This document shows, one piece after another, positions 16,232-25,290 of a stretch of 64,000 nucleotides of DNA (within the stretch, counting starts at the first letter, position 1; the number at the start of each line of letters is the position of its first letter). A program made the position numbers and the translations under genes. This DNA comes from an uncultured Opitutia bacterium. GTDB taxonomy: Bacteria > Verrucomicrobiota > Verrucomicrobiia > Opitutales > Opitutaceae. Where the stretch lies: NCBI GenBank assembly GCA_903896015.1, contig CAITWF010000111.1:1-64000 (forward strand). The letters run 5' to 3'. The notes beneath the pieces were generated by a model. The model made no database searches. It was not told where the DNA came from and saw only the letters and a program-made list of their open reading frames with translations.

Positions 16232-17572
16232 ATGACCCCAAATTCCCCCGCCCAGCCTTGGTGGCGTTCGTTCACGCGCGAGCACTGGTTCGTCTTCATC
16301 GTCGCCTCGCTGGCGTGGTTCTTCGATTGTCTCGACCAACAGATTTTCAATCTCGCGCGCGATCCGGCGATGGCGGACCTGCTCCTCGACAAGGCGAAGG
16401 CCACGGAATACGGCCCCTATACCACTTCGTTCTTTCTCGTCGGCTGGGCCGTCGGCGGACTGACCCTCGGCGCGATGGGCGACCGTTTCGGACGAGCGAA
16501 AATTCTCACCTACGCGATTCTGCTCTATTCGGTCTGCACCGGGCTCAGCGCGCTCTCGTCGGGCTTTTGGGATTTCTGTGCGTATCGGTTTCTCACGGGC
16601 ACGGGCGTCGGCGGTGTCTTCGGCTTGGCCGTCGCGCTGGTCGCGGATTCGGTGCCGGATCGCGCCCGCGCCCCCGCGCTCGGTTTGCTGCAGTCGTTTT
16701 CCACGATGGGCAACATGACTGCCGCGCTCATCGGCATGGGACTTGGCGCGATGGCCGTGATCCCGTTTGGCCTCAAGTCCTGGCAGGCGATGTTTCTCAT
16801 CGGCGCGTTGCCGGCGTTTTTCAGCGTGCTTGTGCTCCGCCAGCTGAAGGAGCCAAAGAAGTGGGTCGATGCGCGCGCGGCCGGCGTGAAGACCGGCGCG
16901 AAGTTCGGCTCTTACGCGGTGCTGCTCGGCCATCCGCGCTGGAAAAAGAACGCATGGCTCGGCCTCATCATGTGCAGCGCGGGCATCATCGGCCTGTGGG
17001 GCATCGGCAACTTCCACCCAAAAATTGTCGCCTCGATCGTCGAGGCACACTTCGCGCCGCAGCATCTTTCCGCGGATGCACTCCGCCAGGAAAAGACCTG
17101 GTGGACCTCCGTCGCGCTGCTCTGCCAAAATATCGGCGGTTTCTGCGGCATGATGTCGCTGGCGAAACTCGCGCAGGTGAAGAGCCGACGCTTCGCCTCC
17201 ATCGTCGCGCTGTCGCTCTCGCTGGTAACGACGTGGCTCGTGTTTTGGGGCCTGCGCGAGTTCAGCCAGATTTTCTGGATGCTGCCGCTGATGGGCTTTG
17301 GCCAGCTCTCGGTCTTCGGCGTGTATGCCATCTATCTGCCGGAGCTTTTCCCGACCAGCTTGCGCAGCACCGGTACGAGTTTCTGCTACAACGTCGGCCG
17401 CATCGTCGCCGCCACGGCGCCGTTCACCGTCGGCCAGATCACGAAAAAACTCGGCGGCAACGTCGAGGGCTTCCGCACCGCCGGCCTGTGGGTGAGTCTC
17501 GTGCTCCTCGTCGGCCTGGTGGCGATCCCGTTCCTGCCGGAAACGAAAGACCAACCGTTGCCGGAGGAGTGA
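16232..17572 (+). CDS. Major facilitator superfamily permease
   Basis: The 446-residue protein has about 12 hydrophobic segments. The MFS loop 2-3 motif GAMGDRFGRAKIL lies near residue 84, and the sugar-porter-like LPELFPTSLRSTG motif lies late in the protein. The form resembles sialic-acid or sugar/acid MFS carriers. The ATG at 16232 is chosen (CTTCCCATG); an in-frame TTG 17 codons upstream would extend into the repeat. Its neighbours suggest uptake of a sugar or sugar acid processed by the Gfo/Idh enzyme. Confidence 0.88.
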   Translation: MTPNSPAQPWWRSFTREHWFVFIVASLAWFFDCLDQQIFNLARDPAMADLLLDKAKATEYGPYTTSFFLVGWAVGGLTLGAMGDRFGRAKILTYAILLYSVCTGLSALSSGFWDFCAYRFLTGTGVGGVFGLAVALVADSVPDRARAPALGLLQSFSTMGNMTAALIGMGLGAMAVIPFGLKSWQAMFLIGALPAFFSVLVLRQLKEPKKWVDARAAGVKTGAKFGSYAVLLGHPRWKKNAWLGLIMCSAGIIGLWGIGNFHPKIVASIVEAHFAPQHLSADALRQEKTWWTSVALLCQNIGGFCGMMSLAKLAQVKSRRFASIVALSLSLVTTWLVFWGLREFSQIFWMLPLMGFGQLSVFGVYAIYLPELFPTSLRSTGTSFCYNVGRIVAATAPFTVGQITKKLGGNVEGFRTAGLWVSLVLLVGLVAIPFLPETKDQPLPEE

Positions 17573-17645
17573 GAAGACGTTGTCTGATTCGCGCCGACGA
17601 GACTCGAATTTCTCGCCCTTGGTTAACGCGTAGATCCAAAACTCT

Positions 17646-18650
17646 ATGAAACGAAGCGGAGGGTTTGCAGCTTTCTTAGATGGATTCGCGGCTGTGCGTT
17701 TGCTGCTGGCCGGATGCTTAGCCGCCACTGCGATGACGTGCTCGGCGGCGAACCCGGCCGAGAAGCTACTGGGCGCGAAGCGCATCGTGTTCCTTGGCGA
17801 TAGCATTACTCAGGGTGGCGACTACGTCACCGACGTGGAGTGCTGGCTGCTTGCGCAAGGAGTGCAGGTGGAGGTTCTCAACTTGGGTTTGGGCAGTGAA
17901 ACCGCCTCTGATCTCACGCTCGAGGAAAACGCGGCGCATGTGAAGAAATACGGTTTCGGTCGGCCCTTTGTGAGCGAGCGGCTGGCGCGTGTCCTAGCTG
18001 CGACCAAACCGGACTGGATATTTGTGTGTTACGGGATGAACGACGGCGGCAGTCTCACTGCGGATGAAGCCGGCACGAAGCGCTTTGCCGAGGCGGTAAC
18101 CCGACTGCGCGAGGCGGCGCTGCAGGCGGGCGTAAAACATGTGGTGCTTTGCACTCCGCCCGCGCACGACGCCAAGAGTGAAGTAGCCCAGCAATTTCAC
18201 GACCAGAATCTGACCCGGTATGCCGCCTGGCTGGTGTCAAAACGTGCCGACGGATGGGAAATCGTCGATATCCACACACCCTTTAGGGCCGCGCTGGACG
18301 CGCGACGCGCGCAGGACCCGACGTTTGAATTTGCCAAAGACGGCGTGCATCCCGGCCGCGAGGGCCATTGGGTGATGGCGCGGGAAATTCTCTCCCAAAC
18401 TTTTGGCGCGCCGTTGAAGGATGTTGCTGATGCTGAGGATTTGTTTCCCTCGCGGGGCGCCGAAATTCGCGCCTTGGTCCGGGAGCGCATGGTCCTGCTT
18501 TTCAGCGCCTGGATGACGCAGATTGGGCACGGACGCCCGGGTGTGGCGGGAGGTCCTGGGGCTAAGCCCGGCCCGACGGTCGCGGCTGCGAATGCCACTG
18601 CCGCCGGACTGACGCAAAAAATCCAACGGCTCCTCGACGGCCGGCCTTAG
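17646..18650 (+). CDS. SGNH/GDSL-type hydrolase with signal peptide
   Basis: The 334-residue protein is predicted to be an exported esterase, possibly a carbohydrate deacetylase. After an N-terminal hydrophobic signal (LLLAGCLAATAMTCSA), the GDSIT block carries the catalytic Ser near residue 52. LGLGSETA, GMND and DGVHPG supply the Gly, Asn and the Asp/His pair of SGNH enzymes. The C-terminal 60 residues are low-complexity Ala/Gly-rich. It is monocistronic and convergent with the alginate-lyase-like gene. Confidence 0.88.
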   Translation: MKRSGGFAAFLDGFAAVRLLLAGCLAATAMTCSAANPAEKLLGAKRIVFLGDSITQGGDYVTDVECWLLAQGVQVEVLNLGLGSETASDLTLEENAAHVKKYGFGRPFVSERLARVLAATKPDWIFVCYGMNDGGSLTADEAGTKRFAEAVTRLREAALQAGVKHVVLCTPPAHDAKSEVAQQFHDQNLTRYAAWLVSKRADGWEIVDIHTPFRAALDARRAQDPTFEFAKDGVHPGREGHWVMAREILSQTFGAPLKDVADAEDLFPSRGAEIRALVRERMVLLFSAWMTQIGHGRPGVAGGPGAKPGPTVAAANATAAGLTQKIQRLLDGRP

Positions 18651-18776
18651 GCGACCGCGCAAACGCGGTGAAAGAGGAAGGCGGGAAACAAATCATGTTC
18701 ACCGCGACCGTAGATCGCGAGCCCGCTCACTTTAAGGGCGACCCGTGGGCGGCGGGGATTGGCGAAAATCGATGCG

Positions 18777-19967
18777 CTATTTCGCCACGCTACCCAGCAC
18801 CGGTGGCAGGCCCACCGCGCCGATGTCGCCGTGCGTGAGCGTTTCCCAGACCATGTGGTTGGAATCGGCGCCGGTCGGTCGGTTCGTCGGGATGACTTTC
18901 GCCATGGTCGGCAGCGCAACGCCGAGGCGCGAGTGATAGTGATTGAACGCGATCTCCCACGTGGGTTCGAGGGCGAACTCCAGATTGGGCGGCGACTTCA
19001 CGTTGTTCGGGGCGAGGAACTGCGCCTGAAATTCCATCGCGGCGGTGATGCGCGCGCCCTGCTCCGCGTAGAGGTCGAGGCCTTGCTGGCGGGCGGTCTC
19101 GGCGGCGTCGACGATCGAGGCGAAGGTCATGTTGGCGTGGTGTGGATCGCGCGCAGTTTCCTGGAGGAGGCCGTCGACGAGCGGTGGCACGTGGCTCTTG
19201 TTACCCCAAGGCGCAGAGGAGGGCAGGGCGCTGGGCGGCACAATGGGCGAAGGACCGTCGGATTTCAGATAGATGCAGGCGGGCACCCGACCGCGCCACA
19301 TGCGCACGCCATCGGCAAAGAGGACGCGATCGTCGTTGAAGACGCCGATGTTGATCAGCGCCTCGGCCATCGCGACTTCCTTGTTCCCGTTTTCGTCGCA
19401 CCCGTGGATGAGCGAAGGCACGTATTGGGTAACGAGCATTTTTTGGAAGCGCGTGATGTCTTCCTTTTCCCAGAACGTTGACGTGGCGCGGATGATTTCG
19501 GCGGCGCGTGGCCAGACGGAAGCGGCCCACGCGGCCTGCACGGGGCCGTTGTCGTTGAGGTGGCCGCCGATGAGCGTGCCGGCCCAGGCATTCATGATGC
19601 GGATGGCGTTGCGGGCGTATTTTTCGTTGCCGGTTACGACCCACGCGAGCGCCTGCGTGTAGGCGGCGGTGGCATCTCGTCGCTCGTCCTTGCAACCGAG
19701 ATCGGGCTTCGAATACGGCCCGCACTCGACGCTCGCGCGCGGGCTTGGCGTATAGTTGAGCGCGGCGAGCTCGCTTTTGAGCAGCGCGGAAAATGCGGTC
19801 TTTTGTGGCTCGGTGCCGGCCGCCACGCGCTGCTTGATCAGGTCGAGCTGCGCGCGGTTGAGCAGGATGCCGGGATGGAGAAACGGCGTGTGCGAGGGAT
19901 CGTTTTTGGCGCGGGCCGCAGGGGCGAGCGCACAGAGAGACAGAAGAAAAAGGGTGGGGAGTCGCAT
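18777..19967 (-). CDS. Alginate-lyase-family exported protein
   Basis: The 396-residue protein has a Sec signal (MRLPTLFLLSLCALAPAARA) and an alpha/alpha-barrel of the alginate lyase superfamily, including LHPGILLNRAQLDLIKQRV, NDNGPVQAAWAASVWPRAAE and NHYHSRLGVALP. It is likely a periplasmic uronate polysaccharide lyase, but the real polysaccharide is unknown. The ATG at 19967 is preceded by CCCC. A shared promoter-like motif ends 13 bp upstream, which would give a leader of only about 6-7 nt. The frame stays open far upstream without a signal-like start. Confidence 0.82.
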   Translation of the reverse strand: MRLPTLFLLSLCALAPAARAKNDPSHTPFLHPGILLNRAQLDLIKQRVAAGTEPQKTAFSALLKSELAALNYTPSPRASVECGPYSKPDLGCKDERRDATAAYTQALAWVVTGNEKYARNAIRIMNAWAGTLIGGHLNDNGPVQAAWAASVWPRAAEIIRATSTFWEKEDITRFQKMLVTQYVPSLIHGCDENGNKEVAMAEALINIGVFNDDRVLFADGVRMWRGRVPACIYLKSDGPSPIVPPSALPSSAPWGNKSHVPPLVDGLLQETARDPHHANMTFASIVDAAETARQQGLDLYAEQGARITAAMEFQAQFLAPNNVKSPPNLEFALEPTWEIAFNHYHSRLGVALPTMAKVIPTNRPTGADSNHMVWETLTHGDIGAVGLPPVLGSVAK

Positions 19968-19980
19968 GGGGCTGTGGGGG

Positions 19981-20009
19981 TAATAGCGGCAGCGGCTTCG
20001 ATTGGGACA
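19981..20009 (-). promoter_or_regulatory. Shared promoter-like motif, copy 2
   Basis: On the minus strand TGTCCCAA (20009-20002), 13 bases, then CGCTATTA (19988-19981). It lies 13 bp before the alginate-lyase-like start. This is the only copy on the minus strand, and it points toward its gene like the others. Confidence 0.65.
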
Positions 20010-20088
20010 ACCTCCGTGTTGCGCCCGGCCGGCCCGGCCGCGTAACCTCGCCCAACCTTGTCCGTCACAGCACTCCAACCCCCTGCCG

Positions 20089-20661
20089 ATGCGTTTCTGG
20101 ATTAAAATCATTCTCGTGCTTTGCTTCCTATGGATGTGCCCCGGTTTGACCGCGGAAACCGAATCGGGCGAGTTGTGCGATTTGAAAACCGCGGCGGAAA
20201 AAGGCGATCTCGGCGCGCGGGCGGAGCTGATTCTGCGCCTCTGCAACCACCAGCCGCACGATTACGTCGAGGCCGCCCAACTGCTCATGCTCAACGCGAA
20301 GCAGGGGGACAGCGATTCCGCCGACATGCTCGGCCAGCTTTATCGCTCCGGCGAAGGGGTGACAAAAAATTACGCGGCATCAGTCCTCTGGCTGAAAAAG
20401 GCCGTCGATCTCGGAAACGTCTACGCTCAATACCACATCGGGTTGCGCTATGAGGGGGGCGAGGGCGTGACGCAGGACTTCGCCGAAGCCTATTTCTGGT
20501 ATGTGACGAGCGCGGCCCTGCAGTTCAACGACAGCTTCCGGGCCCTGACCATGCAGCGACGCGACCAGATCGAAAAGAAGCTTTCGCCCGAACAGGTCAT
20601 CGAGGTGCAGAATCGCAGTGAGCGGTGGGTTGAGGAATTTTTGAAAAAACATCCGCGCTGA
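20089..20661 (+). CDS. Sel1-repeat protein with signal peptide
   Basis: The 190-residue protein has a hydrophobic N-terminus (IKIILVLCFLWMCPGLTA) and two or three Sel1 repeats: ADMLGQLYRSGEGVTKNYAA, then AQYHIGLRYEGGEGVTQDFA. Sel1 proteins act as periplasmic or envelope scaffolds, and no partner is evident. The ATG at 20089 precedes the signal directly. The gene diverges from the alginate-lyase-like gene over 121 bp. Confidence 0.85.
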   Translation: MRFWIKIILVLCFLWMCPGLTAETESGELCDLKTAAEKGDLGARAELILRLCNHQPHDYVEAAQLLMLNAKQGDSDSADMLGQLYRSGEGVTKNYAASVLWLKKAVDLGNVYAQYHIGLRYEGGEGVTQDFAEAYFWYVTSAALQFNDSFRALTMQRRDQIEKKLSPEQVIEVQNRSERWVEEFLKKHPR

Positions 20662-20728
20662 CGGGCCGGAGGGACCGTGAGACGAGCTCGCGGCGAAGGC
20701 ACGGGATTTGGTCGCTATGATTGCGGCG

Positions 20729-20757
20729 TGTCCCAATCGCGCCGCGCCGCGCTATTA
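20729..20757 (+). promoter_or_regulatory. Shared promoter-like motif, copy 3
   Basis: TGTCCCAA (20729-20736), 13 bases, CGCTATTA (20750-20757), then 29 bp to the ATG at 20787. The downstream leader is pyrimidine-rich and has no Shine-Dalgarno. Confidence 0.65.
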
Positions 20758-20786
20758 TCTTCTTCGTAACCCCCACTGCTGTTCCC

Positions 20787-21776
20787 ATGAATGCTGGATT
20801 TTCCCGTCGAGACTTTCTCAAAGGCGCTGCGTTGCTTCCAATCGCGTCCGCGCTCCCCGCGTCGTCGGCGCTCGCCGCTGCCGAGCCTGTGAGGCGCGTG
20901 GGCGGGCCGCAGCTCAAGGTGTCGTGCAACGCCTACTCGTTCGCGAAGCAACTCGGCACCGGCGGCAAGGGCCCGCTGAGCTTGGTCGCGTTTGCCGAGT
21001 TTTGCGCCAAGGCGAATTTCGACGCGATCGATCCGACCGGCTACTATTTTCCCGGCTACGAAAAGAACGGCCTCGGCGTGCCGACGGACAAGTTGATCTT
21101 CGAGCTGAAGCGGCGCTGCTTCGATCTCGGCCTCGGCATCAGCGGCACGGGCATCGGGAATAATTTCACGACCGCGGACCAGGCGGCGCGAGCCAATGAC
21201 GTGCAGCGCATCAAAAAATGGATCGAAGTCGCCGCGAAGCTCGGCGCGCCGGTGATTCGCGTCTTTGCCGACACCCAGATGCGGGCCGAGACGTGGCAGT
21301 CCGTCTCCAAAGGGGCGAAGCGCGACGACGTGGAAAAATGGATCGCCGACGATATCCGGGAGTGCGCCGATTACGGTGCGAAGTTTGGCGTGACCGTCGG
21401 CGTGCAGAATCACGGTGATTTCATCCGCACTGCCGACGATCAGATTGCCCTCATCCGGCGTATCGACTCGCCGTGGTGCGGCGCAATCGTGGACACCGGT
21501 TACTACCGTGCGACCGACAATTATGGCGAGATGGCGAAGGCCGCACCGTATGCGGTGAACTGGCAGGTAAAGCAGGGCACGGAGGGCGTCGAAAACGAAG
21601 CCTCCGCTCCGACCGATCTGATTCGGTTGCTCAAGATCGTGCGCGCGTCGGGCTACCGCGGCTATCTGCCGATTGAGATTCTTTCTTCGCGCGGCGGCAC
21701 GGCGCCCAAGGATCCCGTCAAGGTCGTGCCGGAATTTCTCGCCGAAGTGCGACAGGCGATCGCGGCCACGGCCTAA
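20787..21776 (+). CDS. Exported sugar phosphate isomerase/epimerase-like TIM-barrel protein
   Basis: The 329-residue protein starts with a twin-arginine signal (SRRDFLKGAALLPIASALPA), followed by a xylose-isomerase-like barrel. VGVQNHGDF, IVDTGYYR and LPIEILSSRG mark metal-site strands. It shares fold, Tat export and promoter motif with the protein at 12845, but the two are only distantly similar. The DUF1080 gene follows after 11 bp and is probably cotranscribed. Enzymes of this type act on keto-sugars, but the substrate cannot be stated. Confidence 0.85.
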   Translation: MNAGFSRRDFLKGAALLPIASALPASSALAAAEPVRRVGGPQLKVSCNAYSFAKQLGTGGKGPLSLVAFAEFCAKANFDAIDPTGYYFPGYEKNGLGVPTDKLIFELKRRCFDLGLGISGTGIGNNFTTADQAARANDVQRIKKWIEVAAKLGAPVIRVFADTQMRAETWQSVSKGAKRDDVEKWIADDIRECADYGAKFGVTVGVQNHGDFIRTADDQIALIRRIDSPWCGAIVDTGYYRATDNYGEMAKAAPYAVNWQVKQGTEGVENEASAPTDLIRLLKIVRASGYRGYLPIEILSSRGGTAPKDPVKVVPEFLAEVRQAIAATA

Positions 21777-21787
21777 ATTTCTCCCCC

Positions 21788-22543
21788 ATGAATCTAAAAC
21801 TCCCCGCCCTTCTTTTCTGCTCGTTCGCGTTGAGCGCGCCCGCCTTCGCCGCCATCGAGGAGCCCATCGACAGCCGCTTCGTCGCGGCCAAGCCCGGCGC
21901 ATTTCCTGCGACGCCCGCCTCGCCAACGCTCGGTGCGAAACCGCCGATGGGCGCGATCGTTTTGTTTGACGGCAAGAACCTCGACGCCTGGGCGAAGAAG
22001 GCCGGCAAGGACTGGCTGAAGGAGGACGGCCCCGCGAAATGGAAACTGGTCGAGGGCGACGCCGTCGAGGTCGTGCCCGCGAGCGACTGCCTCATCACGC
22101 ACCAGAAATTCGGCGACTGCCACGTGCACGTCGAGTTTCGCACGCTTGGCGCGCCGACGAATAGCGGCGTTTATTTTCAGACCCGCTACGAGGCCGACAT
22201 CAACGAGACCTACGGCAAGACCGACGGCAATCCCTGCGGTAACCTCGGTAACTGCACCCCGAAGGGCACGCTCCCGAAAGCCCGCCCCGCACGAGCGCCT
22301 CTGGAATGGCAGACCTTCGACATCGATTTTAGTGCTCCGCGCTTTGACGCGACGGGCAAGAAGACCGCCAGCGCCCGCATGACCGTCGCGCTCAATGGCG
22401 TGAAAATCTACGAAGACCAGCAACTCAACCTGCCCACGGGCGCGGCCGGCCGTCTCGGTGAGGCGCCGACCGGTCCGCTCATGTTGCAGGAGCACGGCAT
22501 GCCGATCCAATTTCGCAACATCTGGCTCGTGGAAAAGAAGTGA
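21788..22543 (+). CDS. DUF1080 (3-keto-disaccharide hydrolase-like) exported protein
   Basis: The 251-residue protein has a Sec signal (MNLKLPALLFCSFALSAPAFA) and a DUF1080 jelly-roll domain. LFDGKNLDAWAKK near residue 60, HVHVEFRTLGAPTNSGVYF and PLMLQEHGMPIQFRNIWL are family hallmarks. Some members hydrolyse 3-keto-glycosides. Pairing with an exported TIM-barrel protein and a nearby Gfo/Idh enzyme fits an oxidation-based glycoside breakdown route, which is inference. The start context is TCTCCCCCATG. Confidence 0.88.
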   Translation: MNLKLPALLFCSFALSAPAFAAIEEPIDSRFVAAKPGAFPATPASPTLGAKPPMGAIVLFDGKNLDAWAKKAGKDWLKEDGPAKWKLVEGDAVEVVPASDCLITHQKFGDCHVHVEFRTLGAPTNSGVYFQTRYEADINETYGKTDGNPCGNLGNCTPKGTLPKARPARAPLEWQTFDIDFSAPRFDATGKKTASARMTVALNGVKIYEDQQLNLPTGAAGRLGEAPTGPLMLQEHGMPIQFRNIWLVEKK

Positions 22544-22566
22544 TCGGGGTCTGCGCTGCGCGCCGC

Positions 22567-22595
22567 TGTCCCAAAACCGGCGGCTCGCGCTATTA
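22567..22595 (+). promoter_or_regulatory. Shared promoter-like motif, copy 4
   Basis: TGTCCCAA (22567-22574), 13 bases, CGCTATTA (22588-22595), 23 bp before the EF-hand gene. The TonB-dependent receptor gene may be cotranscribed from it. Confidence 0.65.
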
Positions 22596-22618
22596 ACTTC
22601 TCAGTTACCTTTAACCCC

Positions 22619-22966
22619 ATGAATCAAACTCGTCTCCTCGGCGCGGCGGTCGTTTGCGCGACAGCCCTGTTCTCCACTTCGCTTTTCGCCCAGTCACCCG
22701 GGCCGAAGGCGCGTATTTTCGCAAAATACGATACGAACAAAAACGGCGTCATCGATGGCGATGAAATCGAGGCCGTCCGCAAGGCGTTCGCCGCCGATCC
22801 GAAGGGCGAGTTTGCCGTCTACGATACAAATCATGACGGCAAGCTCAGCGACGAGGAGATCGCCGCCATCAAGCCGCCGGGCGGGAAGAAGGGTGGCAGC
22901 AAGAAAAAGTCCGATGCCGACGCGAAGCCAGCGGACGCCGCCGCGCCGAAATCCGACGGCAAGTGA
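22619..22966 (+). CDS. Small exported EF-hand protein
   Basis: The 115-residue protein has a signal peptide ending near LFAQS, two canonical EF-hand loops (YDTNKNGVIDGDE and YDTNHDGKLSDEE) about 35 residues apart, and a Lys/Ala/Asp-rich tail. It is predicted to bind calcium outside the cytoplasm. It is expressed from the shared motif and lies 63 bp upstream of the TonB-dependent receptor. Confidence 0.88.
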   Translation: MNQTRLLGAAVVCATALFSTSLFAQSPGPKARIFAKYDTNKNGVIDGDEIEAVRKAFAADPKGEFAVYDTNHDGKLSDEEIAAIKPPGGKKGGSKKKSDADAKPADAAAPKSDGK

Positions 22967-23029
22967 CGCGGAGCGCCGCGGGCGCGCCAGCGTTTCATTT
23001 TTGATCGACCAACCGCAAACCCCATCCCC

Positions 23030-25246
23030 ATGAGATCATCTTTCCGACTCCTTGGCTGCGTCCTCGCCGTGGCCCCGGTGCTGTTCGCCCAGCCGGCGAC
23101 CACCTCCGGCAAGACCGAAAACTCCGGTGAACTCGTCCAGCTTTCCGAGTTTTCCGTGCAGGAAAACTCCGATACTTCCTACATCGCCTCGGAGAGTGTC
23201 ACCGGCACGCGCACTGCCACGAAGATCGCCGATCTGCCGTACGCCGTGAGCGTGATCACGAGCGAATTCATGAACGACTTCGATCTCTTCAGCCTCACGG
23301 GCGATCTGAACGGCGTCGCGGCCTCGTTGAACAACGTGAACGACGAGGGCACCTACAGCCTGCGCGGCCTCACGACGAACAACAATTTTTACCTGCGCAA
23401 CGGCTTCTACCGCCTCGGCATGGTCGATCGCGTAAACACCGATCGCATCGAGGTCATCAAGGGCCCCAACGCCGCGCTCTACGGCGCCACCAATCCGGCG
23501 GGCATGATCAACATCGTAAGCAAAGCTCCGAAGCTCACCGCCTACCAGAGCTTCGCGGTCACGTTCGGGCCGTTCGACAACCGGCGCGTCGAGTTCAACG
23601 TGAATCAGCCGCTGGGTTCGGTCGCTGGCGTCGGTCTTTCTAATTTGCTCAGCGTGCAGGTTACCGATGCGAATACCCCAGCCTCCGCGCCGTCGGGCAC
23701 CAAGAACCGTGTCGTCGACGACGTTTTGCAGGCGAAGCTGAAGGACGGCAGCACACTCACCGCCGAGTTTGAATGGTCGCAGATCAACGTCACTCCTGGC
23801 TACTCGGCATCGATCCCGAATCAGACGCTGGTTGACGGCAAGACGCTCACCGCCGTGACGCGCCCGGATTTGGTCAACTTCAACCAAGACGGTCCGGTGG
23901 GCTACAAGAACCGTTCCACCTACTCGGCCTACCTGACCTACGAGAAGCGCTGGAATTCCATCTGGTCGAGCCGCGTCAACGGCTATTGGTATCGTCGGCC
24001 CGAGATTCAGTTCAACGTCAGCTCCAGTTCGACGTTCAATCCTTTCACCAACACGTTTTCCGCCCGCTCCGTGCAAATGGACGAACTGAACCAGGATGGT
24101 GGCGCGTTCCAGATCGACACGCTCGCGAAATATCCAGTCTTCGGCGGCGAAGTGAAGGGCCAGACGCTGTTCACCGTCGACTACTCGCAAAATTGGCGCA
24201 CGCGCGAGATTTGGGGCTTCAACACCAAGCTCTACTCGATCCCCGCGCTGTCGATCGTCACGCCGAACTACACGGTGCCGCCGTTCGATGCGTTCAACAT
24301 CGTCACACGTTACGACAAGACGCGCGCGGACGATCTCGGTTTGTTTCTTAGCCAGCAATTTCGCGCGTTCAACGATCGCCTCATTAGCTTCATGAGCCTG
24401 CGGCACGATGCCGTGGTTTATAATTTTAACTTCGGCAACCAATACAACGCGAGTGGCGGCGCACTGAAGACTCCCGGCCAGGTGCTGCACTACGACAGCC
24501 GCGCGTGGTCGCCCTCGCTGGGCGCGAATTACAAACTGACCAAGTCGGTCGCCTTCTACACGAGCTACAGCCAGTCGTTCGCGCCGCAATTGCAGGTGGC
24601 GAAGCTCGGCACCCCGCCGTTGGATAACGAGCGTGCCAAGGGTTTCGACTACGGCTTCAAGTTCGGCCTTTTCGACAACCGGCTCCAGTTCACTACCGGC
24701 GGCTTCTACATCGATCGCACCGGCGTGAAGACGACCGTCAAGGACCCGGTCACCGGTCTCACCGACACCGTGGCCGCCGGCTCGCAAAACGCGAAAGGCT
24801 TCGAGATCGAGGGCTCGTGGCGCGCCACGGAAAACCTCACCGTGCTCGCCAACTACAGCTACACGAACGCGAGGATCACGTTTAACGGCACCACGGTCAC
24901 CGACGTCGGCCAGCCTCCCGCCGGCGTGCCGGTCGATCAGGCTTACCTCGCGCTCGCCTACCGTTTCGGTGGTGCGCTGAAAGGCCTGAGCTGGCACCCG
25001 AGTGTAAATTACACCGGCGTGGCGTTTCCCAATTCGACCGCCACCGATATCACGCGCAATCTCGACGCACCCAGCAACGCCATCGTCAACATGGGCTTCA
25101 CCTACGCGTGGAAACAAGAGGGCCTGCGACTCAAACATTCGATCCGGATCAGCGCGAAGAATCTCTTGGACCGCACCTACCAGACGCCGGGCGGTAACCT
25201 TGGCCTTGGCCGCGGCATTTACTTCGCCTACTCGCTCAATCATTGA
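23030..25246 (+). CDS. TonB-dependent outer-membrane receptor
   Basis: The 738-residue protein has a signal peptide (to about residue 23), a probable TonB box region (LVQLSEFSVQ), a plug domain with LPYAVSVITSEF and RIEVIKGPNAALYGATNPAG, and a beta barrel ending in an aromatic/His C-terminus (FAYSLNH). No N-terminal STN signalling domain is present, so it is not a FecA-type transducer although an ECF sigma gene follows after 44 bp. The plug resembles siderophore-type receptors; the carbohydrate-related neighbours also allow a glycan ligand. The start context is CCATCCCCATG. Confidence 0.93.
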   Translation: MRSSFRLLGCVLAVAPVLFAQPATTSGKTENSGELVQLSEFSVQENSDTSYIASESVTGTRTATKIADLPYAVSVITSEFMNDFDLFSLTGDLNGVAASLNNVNDEGTYSLRGLTTNNNFYLRNGFYRLGMVDRVNTDRIEVIKGPNAALYGATNPAGMINIVSKAPKLTAYQSFAVTFGPFDNRRVEFNVNQPLGSVAGVGLSNLLSVQVTDANTPASAPSGTKNRVVDDVLQAKLKDGSTLTAEFEWSQINVTPGYSASIPNQTLVDGKTLTAVTRPDLVNFNQDGPVGYKNRSTYSAYLTYEKRWNSIWSSRVNGYWYRRPEIQFNVSSSSTFNPFTNTFSARSVQMDELNQDGGAFQIDTLAKYPVFGGEVKGQTLFTVDYSQNWRTREIWGFNTKLYSIPALSIVTPNYTVPPFDAFNIVTRYDKTRADDLGLFLSQQFRAFNDRLISFMSLRHDAVVYNFNFGNQYNASGGALKTPGQVLHYDSRAWSPSLGANYKLTKSVAFYTSYSQSFAPQLQVAKLGTPPLDNERAKGFDYGFKFGLFDNRLQFTTGGFYIDRTGVKTTVKDPVTGLTDTVAAGSQNAKGFEIEGSWRATENLTVLANYSYTNARITFNGTTVTDVGQPPAGVPVDQAYLALAYRFGGALKGLSWHPSVNYTGVAFPNSTATDITRNLDAPSNAIVNMGFTYAWKQEGLRLKHSIRISAKNLLDRTYQTPGGNLGLGRGIYFAYSLNH

Positions 25247-25290
25247 ATCGGCGCGCGCGAACCGCTCTGCTTCCGCTGACGAATTTTGCG

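Noticed and set aside
16169-17806. 545-codon minus-strand frame opposite the MFS gene
   Set aside because: Antisense to a clear 12-segment permease; no signal or domain.
23036-25243. 735-codon minus-strand frame opposite the TonB receptor
   Set aside because: It mirrors the receptor almost exactly; its composition is Arg/Val/Glu-rich with no domain, so it is a GC-driven shadow.
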